Shown: positions 26,009 to 32,334 of the stretch, one piece after another
How positions within the stretch are numbered: position 1 is the stretch's first letter
How the letters are laid out: every line of letters starts with the position of its first letter
Assembly (NCBI GenBank): GCA_947474995.1
Contig: CANJNJ010000053.1
Coordinates: 1-32,334, forward strand
DNA length: 32,334 nucleotides
Reading direction: 5' to 3'
Source of the DNA: Opitutaceae bacterium
GTDB taxonomy: Bacteria; Verrucomicrobiota; Verrucomicrobiia; Opitutales; Opitutaceae
The notes under the pieces: generated by a model
What the model was told of the DNA's origin: nothing
What the model saw: the letters and a program-made list of their open reading frames with translations, nothing else
The model's database searches: none
Position numbers and translations under genes: made by a program

Positions 26009-26091
26009 CGGGTGGGTCGGGCACTCCGCGCCCGGCCTTTGGGTCGCTGGGCGTTCGATCGCTCTGAACGCGTTCGGAGCGCCCGGACTGC
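26009..26091. repeat. Hairpin repeat family B, copy 3, with a nested palindrome
   Basis: CGGGTGGGTCGGGCACTCCG continues to 26037 and matches 21832-21860 at 26 of 29 positions. Its partner arm GGAGCGCCCGGACT lies at 26076-26089. Between them is CGCTCTGAACG-CGTTCGGAGCG (26060-26081), a 22-nt palindrome with one T-G mismatch that would be a U-G wobble in RNA. It starts 22 bp after the RidA stop and fills the spacer before the cytochrome gene. Confidence 0.7.
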
Positions 26092-26152
26092 GGCGGCGAC
26101 CTCATCGCGAAAATCCTCGAAACGGCCCGGCGGCATTCCCAACGTGAAACTC

Positions 26153-26965
26153 ATGGCATTTTTCCCGCTCCGGTCGGTTTTCTTCCAACTCGCGACCGCC
26201 GTCATCCTGCTGGTCGGAGCGGACCGAACGAGCGCCGCCGTCACCCCCGACGATCTTGGCCCCGAGGATATTAATCGCGGCCGGAGCTTGTTCCGGCTCC
26301 AATGCGCGGGTTGTCACGGCTATCAGGGCTTGGGCGGAATGGGCCCGAGTCTGGCGCGACCCAAATTGCGGCATGCTGTAAATTTTGACTCGTTGGTGGG
26401 CGTGATCGCCCGGGGCATTCCCGGTACCTCGATGACGCCGACGCGGATGTTTTCGAACCGGGAGCGGCGGCAGGTTGCCGGCTACGTCCGGACGCTCGGC
26501 GAAGTGGCCGAGACGCCGCTGCCGGGAAACGCCGAACGTGGTCGGGCCCTCGTGCTGTCCAAGGCAGCCTGCCTCACGTGCCACAGCGTGGCCGGTGAGG
26601 GCGGCATCACCGGTCCTGATTTGACCGAGATCGGCCGGCGGCGCGGCCCGGAATATTTGCACCGCGTCCTGGTCGGGCCCGGCGCGGAAAAATCCGTCTC
26701 GGAACTGGGCTATTTCGAATATCTGGCGGTGCGGTTGGTGACGCGGAACGGAAGCGAGATCAACGGCGTGCGGCTCAACGAGGACGGTTTCACGATTCAG
26801 GTTCGCGACGCCGAGAACCGGCTTCGCTCATTTCGCAAGAGCGACCTGCAGCAGCTGACCAAGACGCCGACGCAGAATATCATGCCCGGTTTCGCCGCGA
26901 CCTTCACCGCCCCCGAACTCGACGACGTCGTGGCGTATCTCGTCTCGCTGCGGGGTGACTCATGA
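26153..26965 (+). CDS. Di-heme cytochrome c with PVC-type C-terminal module
   Basis: From the ATG at 26153 (MAFFPLRSVFFQLATAVILL) the protein is 270 aa with a signal peptide. GTG at 26144 is an alternative that would add three residues. Two CxxCH heme sites are present: CAGCH at 51-55 and CLTCH at 140-144. Candidate axial Met ligands are Met94 (PGTSMTP) and Met244 (QNIMPGF). The second half (GPDLTEIGRRRGPEYLHRVL...GSEINGVRLNEDGFTIQVRD) resembles the putative heme-binding module of Planctomycetes/Verrucomicrobia (TIGR02603 style). Its stop overlaps the ATG of the PQQ dehydrogenase (ATGA), so it is the likely dedicated periplasmic electron acceptor, replacing a MxaG/XoxG-type single-heme cytochrome. 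The first heme domain is an ordinary class I type. Confidence 0.87.
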   Translation: MAFFPLRSVFFQLATAVILLVGADRTSAAVTPDDLGPEDINRGRSLFRLQCAGCHGYQGLGGMGPSLARPKLRHAVNFDSLVGVIARGIPGTSMTPTRMFSNRERRQVAGYVRTLGEVAETPLPGNAERGRALVLSKAACLTCHSVAGEGGITGPDLTEIGRRRGPEYLHRVLVGPGAEKSVSELGYFEYLAVRLVTRNGSEINGVRLNEDGFTIQVRDAENRLRSFRKSDLQQLTKTPTQNIMPGFAATFTAPELDDVVAYLVSLRGDS

Positions 26966-28554
26966 AACCGCGGCACCTTTTTCTGCTGCTGGCCTCCAGC
27001 CTGGCCGCCTTCGTTCACGCGGGAGTGCCTTCCGGTCGGATTCGGGAGGCGGCACGCGAGCCGGGCAACTGGCTGACGTATTCGGGTGATTATCAAGGCC
27101 GCCGCTATTCGGGCCTCGACGAGATCAATACGAAGACGGTGGGAGCGCTGCGGCCGGTTTGGATTTATCAGCTGCCGAGCCCGGGGGCGTTTTTCGAGTG
27201 CACCCCGATTGTGGCCGACGGCGTGATGTATATCGTCGAGCCGCCGACGACGGTGACCGCCCTCGACGCGCAGACCGGCCGGCGCTTCTGGTCGTGGACG
27301 GCGCCGATGCCGGACGACGTCCTCGCCATCGGATTCCCCAAAACCAACCGCGGCGTGGCCGTGCTGGATGATCTCGTAATCGTGGGCACGCTCGACGCGC
27401 ATTTGGTGGCGCTGGATGCCCGCAGCGGCGTCGTGCGCTGGAAGGTCACCGTCGCCGACAACAAGGTCGGTTATGCCATCACGGGCGCACCGCTGGCGGT
27501 GGAGGGGCGCATTATCATTGGCATCAGCGGCGGCGAGGCGGGGGTGCGCGGATTTCTCGATGCCTACGACGCGAAGACCGGCGCGCGACTCTGGCGCACC
27601 TGGACGATTCCGGCCAAGGGTGAGCCGGGCAACGAAACCTGGGACGGGGAGAGCTGGCGCACGGGCGGCGCTCCGACCTGGCTGACCGGGGCGTACGATC
27701 CCGAACTCAAGCTGCTCTACTGGGGCACCGGCAATCCGGCGCCCGACTGGAATGGCGACAAGCGCGCCGGCGATAATCTCCATGCCTGCTCTCTGCTGGC
27801 CTTCGATATCGCGACCGGTGTGATCAAATGGCATTTCCAGTTCACGCCGCACGACACCCATGACTGGGATGCCAACCAGATTCCCGTGCTGGTGGACGCC
27901 GAGGTGCAGGGGCGCAAGCGGCAGCTCGTCACCACGGCGGATCGCAACGGCTATTACTACGTGCTGGACCGCGTGACCGGTGAATTTCTCTCGGGTGTTC
28001 CCTTTGTGAAGCAGACGTGGTCATCCGGGCTGGACGCCAAGGGGCGGCCGCAGGTCCTGCCGAACACGGAGCCGTCGGAAGAGGGGGCGTTGGTCTGGCC
28101 GAGCCAGCACGGCGGGGTGAATTGGTACAGTCCGAGTTACAGTCCGGCCACGGGGCTGTTCTATGTGGCCGCGCGGGAAATGAAGTCGCGCTATTTCAAG
28201 GGCGAGGCGGAGTACAAGCCGGGGAAGGATTTTCGCGGAGGCGGCGAGCAGCGATTTTCCGGGGAAAGCGCGAGCGGCGCCGTGCGGGCGCTGGCGGTGG
28301 GCACCGGGGCGCTGCAATGGGAATATCCGCTGCATTCGCCGCCGTGGGCGGGGCTGTTGTCGACGGCGGGCGGGCTGGTCTTCGGCGGTTCGGAAGAGGG
28401 GAATTTTTTCGCGCTGGACGCGGCGACGGGCACGGCCCTGTGGGAATTCCAGACCGGGGCGGCGATCAAGGCGAACCCGATGGCGTTCCAGGCGGAAGGC
28501 GGCGAACGCATCGCCATCGCGACGGGCAACGTGCTGATGGTCTTCGGGCTTTAG
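26962..28554 (+). CDS. PQQ-dependent alcohol dehydrogenase, predicted lanthanide type
   Basis: A 530-aa periplasmic quinoprotein with a signal peptide (MKPRHLFLLLASSLAAFVHA) and an eight-bladed propeller. Repeats such as TVTALDAQTGRRFWSW, LVALDARSGVVRWKV, SLLAFDIATGVIKWHF and FFALDAATGTALWEF each end in a tryptophan-docking strand. Metal/PQQ ligands are placed by comparison with XoxF/MxaF: Glu192 (GGEAG), Asn258 (GTGNPAPDWN), and Asp301 with Asp303 in PHDTHDWDANQ. Asp at the +2 position is the signature of lanthanide-dependent enzymes; calcium MxaF enzymes have Ala there. The adjacent Cys-Cys disulfide of classic methanol and ethanol dehydrogenases is missing (a single Cys80 is at that place). 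Length is close to family (about 570-600, trimmed). It oxidises an alcohol and passes electrons to the overlapping upstream cytochrome. PQQ synthesis genes are not in the window. Confidence 0.88.
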   Translation: MKPRHLFLLLASSLAAFVHAGVPSGRIREAAREPGNWLTYSGDYQGRRYSGLDEINTKTVGALRPVWIYQLPSPGAFFECTPIVADGVMYIVEPPTTVTALDAQTGRRFWSWTAPMPDDVLAIGFPKTNRGVAVLDDLVIVGTLDAHLVALDARSGVVRWKVTVADNKVGYAITGAPLAVEGRIIIGISGGEAGVRGFLDAYDAKTGARLWRTWTIPAKGEPGNETWDGESWRTGGAPTWLTGAYDPELKLLYWGTGNPAPDWNGDKRAGDNLHACSLLAFDIATGVIKWHFQFTPHDTHDWDANQIPVLVDAEVQGRKRQLVTTADRNGYYYVLDRVTGEFLSGVPFVKQTWSSGLDAKGRPQVLPNTEPSEEGALVWPSQHGGVNWYSPSYSPATGLFYVAAREMKSRYFKGEAEYKPGKDFRGGGEQRFSGESASGAVRALAVGTGALQWEYPLHSPPWAGLLSTAGGLVFGGSEEGNFFALDAATGTALWEFQTGAAIKANPMAFQAEGGERIAIATGNVLMVFGL

Positions 28555-28558
28555 CCCG
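28545..28558 (+). terminator. Palindrome over the PQQ dehydrogenase stop codon
   Basis: CGGGC-TTTA-GCCCG is a perfect 5-bp stem with a TTTA loop, and the TAG stop (28552-28554) is part of it. The same form, CCGCC-TTTA-GGCGG, occurs at 32112-32125. It may form the 3' end of the message, although no T-tract follows. Confidence 0.45.
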
Positions 28559-28563
28559 TATCA

Positions 28564-28794
28564 CTACAGCAAACCTAGCTCCCGCAGCGCGGTGCCGGCC
28601 ACGCGGCCCCAGGGTGACTCCTCGTAGTTCAATGCGCGGTATTGGATATCGAGGGCCTGCTGATTTGTCAGGTCACCGAAGATATTTTCGTGGGTGCTCT
28701 CGATAAATTGCTGCAGGCGTCGGCCCGCACAATGGCTGTAAAGCACGGGCTTGATGAAGTCGGACCAACCGGTCATCGCGGAGTAATCGTGCGG
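28564..28794 (-). pseudogene. C-terminal fragment of an unidentified minus-strand gene
   Basis: Reading from about 28794 down to the TAG at 28564 on the minus strand gives a protein-like stretch. It includes GWSDFIKPVLYSHCAGRRLQ, QFIESTHENIFGD, LTNQQALDIQYRALNYEESP and a terminal GTALRELGLL. The composition is far more natural than the opposite frames. The frame is open further upstream (to about 29250), but that part runs through the helix-turn-helix relic and the antisense of the Gfo/Idh/MocA gene and does not look coding. This is probably the surviving C-terminus of a gene whose 5' part was lost. The family is not recognised. Confidence 0.4.
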
Positions 28795-28818
28795 CGGATC
28801 CACGCGGCGGCGGCGCGC

Positions 28819-29012
28819 ATGGGTCCTCTGGTGCTTGCGATTGCCCGTAAGGCTCAGATTTCTCCCAGCACGGTGTGCCGGGTGCTGGCGAGAGGTCGCG
28901 AGGGAGCGGTCAGCCCAACCGCTGAACGGCCTTAACCTACGCACTCGGGTTGGACCGCAATCCGTGCATTGCCGATCGCCGCCCGAGTGTTCACACTCCG
29001 CCATACCCATGA
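28819..29012 (+). pseudogene. Decayed LacI/XRE-like helix-turn-helix fragment
   Basis: In one frame (28819-28935) the sequence reads LVLAIARKAQISPSTVCRVL then ARGREGAVSPTAERP and stop. It resembles a LacI-type HTH (IA-A-VSPSTVSRVL). In the neighbouring frame (about 28926-29012) it continues TALTYALGLDRNPCIADRRP, resembling the hinge helix segment LGYRPN-A-RSL that follows that HTH. The two together look like one domain broken by a frameshift, with the ligand-binding part missing. It lies directly before a sugar-type Gfo/Idh/MocA oxidoreductase gene, a common LacI neighbour. The 454-bp stretch 28555-29008 holds nothing else. Confidence 0.4.
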
Positions 29013-30346
29013 ATCGGCGTTCCTTCCTCCAATCCGCCGCCGCGGCCAGCACGCTCGCGACGTTTTCCATCAAGTCTTCCGGCGCCGAGAAATCCGGCCG
29101 TAAATATCGCACCGCCATCGTCGGCTGCGGTTGGTGGGGGGGCAACATCCTCGGCGAAGCCATCGCGAGCCGACAGTGCGAAGTCGTCGGCCTGTGCGAC
29201 GTCGACGAACGCCAGATTGCCTCCACCGTGGAGAAGATGGCCAAAGTCACGGGCGACCAGCCGCGAAAATACCGCGACTACCGCGAGCTCCTCGCGAAGG
29301 AAAAACCCGAGATCGTCATCGTGGCCACGCCCGACCACTGGCACGCGCTGCCGACGATTGCGGCGGTGAAGGCCGGGGCGCACGTCTACGTGGAGAAGCC
29401 GATTGCACACACGATCGGTGAAGGCCGCGCGATGGTTCGCGCCGCCCGCGAGGCGAACCGCGTCGTCCAAGTCGGCACGCATCGTCGCGTCTCACCGCAC
29501 TCGCAGACGGCCCGGGAGTTTATTCGCTCGGGCAAGGTCGGCCAGATCGGGATGATGCGCTGCTTCGTCAACTCCGGCGGCACGGGCCCCGAGCAGCCGC
29601 TGCCCACGGTCCCGACTCCTTCCGGACTGGATTGGGACATGTGGTGCGGCCCGGCGCCGATGCGCCCGTTCAACGGGACCGCCGACAACCGCGGCATCCA
29701 TCCGCGCGGCTTCCGGCAATATCTCGACTACGCCAATGGCACGCTTGGCGATTGGGGCGTCCACTGGTTCGACCAGATTCTCTGGGTGACGGAAGAAAAG
29801 TGGCCGAAGCGTATTTTCTCCACAGGCGGGCGCCCGGTCAAAGGTCCACCCGTGCTTACGCCGAATGAGCAGACGTCCGACGCGCCGGACCATCAGCTCG
29901 TGACCTACGAGTTCGAGAAATTCTCCGTGGCGTGGGAGTCGAGGGCCTTCGCGGGCAACCCCGTCGACAAAGGCGAGGGCGTGGGCTGCTACTTTTACGG
30001 GACCAAAGGCGTGTTTCGCCTCGGCTGGCGCGGTGGCTGGACGTTCTATCCTGCCAACGAAAAAGACCCGCTGCTGCACGAAGACTCCCAGGCGCACCTG
30101 CCTGACCACCAAAACATCCGGGAACTCTGGGCCGATTTTCTCGACGCCATCCAAACCGGACGTCGACCGATCTCCGATATCGAGGAGGGCCACCGCGCGA
30201 CGAACTGTTCACTGCTCGGCATGATCAGCCTGAAGCTTGGCCGCAGCATCGAGTGGGATGGAGCCAGGGAATCCATCGTCGGCGATCCCGCTGCGACCCA
30301 ACTCATGCGCCGCGCCTATCGCAAAGGCTGGGAGTATCCGACTTAG
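29009..30346 (+). CDS. Gfo/Idh/MocA-family oxidoreductase, Tat-exported
   Basis: A 445-aa NAD(P)-dependent oxidoreductase-like protein. The ATG at 29009 gives a twin-arginine signal (MNRRSFLQSAAAASTLATFS), indicating export in folded form with bound cofactor. The frame is open upstream only through the decayed HTH region. The Rossmann fold starts at KYRTAIVGCGWWGGNILGEA (Gly-rich dinucleotide loop). ATPDHWHALPTIAAVKAGAHVYVEKPIAHTIGEG contains the EKP motif with the catalytic Lys. The C-terminal domain carries GDWGVHWFDQILW with the conserved His. Exported members are abundant in Planctomycetes and Verrucomicrobia, probably acting on sugars or cyclitols, and the substrate is unknown. Confidence 0.9.
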   Translation: MNRRSFLQSAAAASTLATFSIKSSGAEKSGRKYRTAIVGCGWWGGNILGEAIASRQCEVVGLCDVDERQIASTVEKMAKVTGDQPRKYRDYRELLAKEKPEIVIVATPDHWHALPTIAAVKAGAHVYVEKPIAHTIGEGRAMVRAAREANRVVQVGTHRRVSPHSQTAREFIRSGKVGQIGMMRCFVNSGGTGPEQPLPTVPTPSGLDWDMWCGPAPMRPFNGTADNRGIHPRGFRQYLDYANGTLGDWGVHWFDQILWVTEEKWPKRIFSTGGRPVKGPPVLTPNEQTSDAPDHQLVTYEFEKFSVAWESRAFAGNPVDKGEGVGCYFYGTKGVFRLGWRGGWTFYPANEKDPLLHEDSQAHLPDHQNIRELWADFLDAIQTGRRPISDIEEGHRATNCSLLGMISLKLGRSIEWDGARESIVGDPAATQLMRRAYRKGWEYPT

Positions 30347-30394
30347 CCGGAAATGTGCAGTAGGGTGGTGAAGCCCGGAAATGCTGCCGTGGCG

Positions 30395-30417
30395 TAGCGC
30401 CGGGCTCCGATCGGCGG
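30395..30417. repeat. 23-nt palindromic repeat, copy 2
   Basis: TAGCGCCGGGCTCCGATCGG then CGG matches the 4068-4090 element at 21 of 23 positions. Here it is flanked by GCCGTGG and CCACGGC (30387-30393 and 30418-30424), which extend the stem to a larger hairpin. It lies in the 290-bp spacer 30347-30636, which has no gene. Confidence 0.75.
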
Positions 30418-30530
30418 CCACGGCAAGATTCCCTGTCCCGGAGGCGGAAGTTTTCCCGCACAGGTCCCAGCCCGGGAAGTGCCGGCACGGTCGAGTCCAT
30501 GCTGCGTGCGATTCGTCCCTTGCGCGGCGA

Positions 30531-30552
30531 GGGAAGCCTCTCTGAGGCGTCC
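30531..30552. repeat. Half-copy of the family C hairpin
   Basis: GGGAAGCCTCTCTGAGGCGT followed by CC matches the reverse complement of part of the right arm of the 24349-24402 element at 20 of 22 positions. It folds as GCCTC-TCT-GAGGC (30536-30548). It lies 84 bp past the stop of the minus-strand argA gene. Confidence 0.6.
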
Positions 30553-30636
30553 GGCAAAACCAGGGTTCGCGCCGAGCAGTGCCAAGACGATCACGCGCTG
30601 TTCAGAAAAAGCGACACCAGGTCGCCGCCCTCCAAA

Positions 30637-31980
30637 TCAGGCCAGCTGCTTGACCAGCACCTTGGCGTTGCGGCCGCTGTCCTCGTAGAGTTTCAGGCGG
30701 GCCTCGGGCAGCGCGTCCTTCGTCGTTTCCTCGAAGCCGCAGACGTTGCTGAAGAAACCGAAACTCTGCGTCGAGAGGGCGATAACGGTCGTGGCGCCAC
30801 GTTCTTTCGCCACCATGCAGGCGTAGTCGACCATCTTCTTGCCGATGCCGCGGTTGGCGTAAAACGGCATGACATAGAGCGAACCGACCTCGGCCACCTG
30901 CGGTTTGTCGGGGTAGAAATAGAGTGTGACGCAGGCGATGATGTTCTCGTCGATTTCGAAGACGAAGAACTGGTCGATGTTCTTTTCGATCGCCTGCTGC
31001 GTGCGATGAATGAGTTCCTCGCGCCGCACGGCGTTGCGGGTCAGGTTGTAGATGAGCCGGACGTCGCTCTTACGCGCTTTCCGGATCTGCTGGTAGTCGT
31101 TGCCGTAGACGAGCGAACCGACGCCCTCGCTGGAAAAAATTTCGTTCAGCAGGCCGTCGAAGATCCGGCCGTCGAGGATGTGCACGCGCGGCGTGCCGGT
31201 CTCGATCGCCTTGACGGCGTGCTCGGCCTTGCTGCGGCTTTGGTCGGCGAGCCGCTCGGGTTTATTCTGCAGGATCTCGCGGAGGGCTTCGATGGAAATT
31301 TCGCGCCGGACCGCGCCGTCGATTTCGAGGCCGGCGGCTTCCGTGAGATAGATGATCTTGGTGGCGTGCAGCGCCTCGGCGAGCTCGGCGGCGAGCAGAT
31401 CCGAATTGACGCGCAGCGACCGCCCATCGGGGCCGAAGCCGATCGGAGAGACCACTGGCACAACCTGGCGATCAATCAGCTCGCTGAGGAAATCCTTGTC
31501 GATCCGTTCGACCTTGCCCGTGAACTGCTGGTCAACGCCTTTGATAATGCCGACGGGCAGCGCGCGAACTGCGTTGGTCGTGGCGCACTTGAGGGCGTTT
31601 TGGGTCAGGCCCTCGACGAGCGCGTGCGAAACGCGGGAGGAGGCCCGAATCGCGAGGTCGAGCGTCGCGGCGTCCGTGGTGCCCGTGCCGTCGGAGTTTG
31701 TGATGGGGATTTTGCGCGCGAGTGACAGTTCGACGAGCTGGTGGCCGATGCCATGGACGAGCACGACCTTGATGCCGAGCGAGCGGAGCACGGCGATGTC
31801 AACCAGCAGGTTGCCAAAATTTTCATCGGCGATGATCGAGCCGTCGATGGCGATGATGAAGATCTGCCCTTGGAATCGCGGGACGTATTTCAGGATCCCG
31901 CGGAGGTCCGTGGGCTTGATTGTCGTCGCAATCGCCGAGGCAGAGGAAGTCGGGGTGGCTTGGCCGTTGCCGGTACTCAT
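30637..31980 (-). CDS. argA: N-acetylglutamate synthase, ArgA type (AAK + GNAT domains)
   Basis: A 447-aa enzyme, essentially the length of E. coli ArgA (443 aa). It acetylates glutamate with acetyl-CoA, the first step of arginine synthesis, in the cytoplasm. The N-terminal amino-acid-kinase-like domain (about residues 25-275; FIIAIDGSIIADENFGNLLVD, VVLVHGIGHQL) is the regulatory, arginine-sensing half. The C-terminal GNAT domain (about 295-440) has the acetyl-CoA loop RGIGKK in VGSLYVMPFYANRGIGKKMVD and the strand GFFSNVCGFEE. The start at 31980 (MSTGNGQATPTSSAS) matches family length; a farther ATG at 32073 adds 31 non-family residues. No arginine-pathway partner is in the window. An acetylglutamate kinase-like function for the first domain is unlikely because it is fused to GNAT as in ArgA. 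Confidence 0.9.
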   Translation of the reverse strand: MSTGNGQATPTSSASAIATTIKPTDLRGILKYVPRFQGQIFIIAIDGSIIADENFGNLLVDIAVLRSLGIKVVLVHGIGHQLVELSLARKIPITNSDGTGTTDAATLDLAIRASSRVSHALVEGLTQNALKCATTNAVRALPVGIIKGVDQQFTGKVERIDKDFLSELIDRQVVPVVSPIGFGPDGRSLRVNSDLLAAELAEALHATKIIYLTEAAGLEIDGAVRREISIEALREILQNKPERLADQSRSKAEHAVKAIETGTPRVHILDGRIFDGLLNEIFSSEGVGSLVYGNDYQQIRKARKSDVRLIYNLTRNAVRREELIHRTQQAIEKNIDQFFVFEIDENIIACVTLYFYPDKPQVAEVGSLYVMPFYANRGIGKKMVDYACMVAKERGATTVIALSTQSFGFFSNVCGFEETTKDALPEARLKLYEDSGRNAKVLVKQLA

Positions 31981-32111
31981 CAAGTTAGGTCGCGAAGTTG
32001 TCAGCGATGTTGCCAGTGCGTCAATAGTAGCGCGTGGTCGCCGGGACTGCAGCGCGCTTTGGATTTTGAGCAAAGGTGTGACGGCGGGCGAGGTCGGCGG
32101 CGCTGGTCGTT

Positions 32112-32157
32112 CCGCCTTTAGGCGGCTTCGGGGCGTGCCTTTCGGCTGAAGCCGGAA
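32112..32157. repeat. Tandem small hairpins
   Basis: CCGCC-TTTA-GGCGG (32112-32125) is followed by TTCGGCT-GA-AGCCGGAA (32141-32157). The first has the same TTTA loop as the palindrome at 28545-28558. They sit in the 218-bp spacer between argA and the partial gene at the window end. No other feature is seen there. Confidence 0.55.
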
Positions 32158-32198
32158 CTACGAATATCGGGATCAATGGATGAACTCTGGCTCCGCCG

Positions 32199-32334
32199 CT
32201 ACTTCAGCTGCAAGGACCACGACCGCGAGGTGCGCTGGCCCGTGAGCGTGATCTGATAGTGCCCGGGCTTGAGCGCGCCCGGTGGCACGGTGATGAGCAC
32301 GACGTTGTCGCGCGTGCGCGTCGCGAGCTGTCCC
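32199..32334 (-). CDS. C-terminal fragment of an unidentified protein
   Basis: The minus-strand frame is open from the window edge to the TAG at 32199-32201. It gives 44 residues, GQLATRTRDNVVLITVPPGA then LKPGHYQITLTGQRTSRSWS and LQLK. The strand-rich pattern with PPG-LKPG-Y-ITL resembles the C-terminal beta-sandwich of some exported or anti-sigma-type proteins. That is only a resemblance. The start and most of the protein lie beyond the window. Confidence 0.55.
   Translation of the reverse strand, partial: GQLATRTRDNVVLITVPPGALKPGHYQITLTGQRTSRSWSLQLK

Noticed and set aside
26962-28554. Classic calcium methanol dehydrogenase (MxaF)
   Set aside because: The Ala-type residue of MxaF is replaced by Asp303 and the vicinal disulfide is missing; no mxa accessory genes are nearby.
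30637-31980. Acetylglutamate kinase (ArgB) plus unrelated acetyltransferase
   Set aside because: The continuous AAK-GNAT fusion of 447 aa matches the ArgA plan; no break between the domains is seen.
1-32334. tRNA, rRNA, prophage or insertion-sequence transposase genes
   Set aside because: None was recognised on either strand by eye; only non-coding palindromic repeats and decayed fragments indicate past rearrangement.

Overview
The window is high-GC bacterial chromosome that most resembles Opitutaceae-type Verrucomicrobiota. The evidence is a DUF4175-like / VWA-GATase-like membrane gene set of the kind common in Planctomycetes and Verrucomicrobia, a heme protein with a C-terminal module like those of that superphylum, a type I sulfatase, two BNR/GH32-43-like secreted propeller proteins, a twin-arginine Gfo/Idh/MocA oxidoreductase, and many small palindromic repeats between genes. 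The lineage is inferred from gene types and repeat style; no rRNA or tRNA gene is present to prove it.

Layout. 1-4070: the tail of a DUF4175-like protein, an 802-aa inner-membrane VWA/glutamine-amidotransferase-like protein and a translationally coupled exported peptidase-C13-like protein whose catalytic cysteine is missing. 4138-9832: a possible nucleobase locus with adenine deaminase, a TonB-dependent outer-membrane receptor and a UraA/XanQ-type permease that is broken by a deletion plus frameshift. 9957-12113: a small exported NTF2-like protein and a formylglycine sulfatase. 12601-18197: two secreted propeller proteins with similar C-terminal domains, on opposite strands, around a gene-poor, repeat-bearing spacer with one small unknown gene. 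18303-20251: a compact arsR-arsC-acr3 arsenic resistance operon. 20287-21618: an intact AzgA/PbuG-type purine permease, convergent with acr3. 21972-25986: a metal-dependent amidohydrolase, an amidase-signature enzyme, a ThiY/NMT1-like lipoprotein solute-binding protein without its ABC partners, and a RidA protein. 26153-28554: a di-heme cytochrome c overlapping a PQQ dehydrogenase that carries a lanthanide-type Asp-x-Asp motif. 28564-29012: two decayed gene fragments, one a LacI/XRE-like helix-turn-helix. 29009-30346: a Tat-exported oxidoreductase. 30637-31980: an ArgA-type N-acetylglutamate synthase. 32199-32334: the C-terminus of an unidentified minus-strand gene.

How it works together. The clearest functional units are the arsenic operon, the cytochrome c/PQQ dehydrogenase pair (periplasmic alcohol oxidation feeding electrons to a dedicated cytochrome) and the coupled VWA/C13-like pair. 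The adenine deaminase, receptor and permease suggest import and deamination of purines, with the second permease possibly taking over from the damaged one. At least six kinds of palindromic repeat lie between the genes. Several sit exactly at gene 3' ends, and two carry a TAG stop codon as part of the repeat itself.
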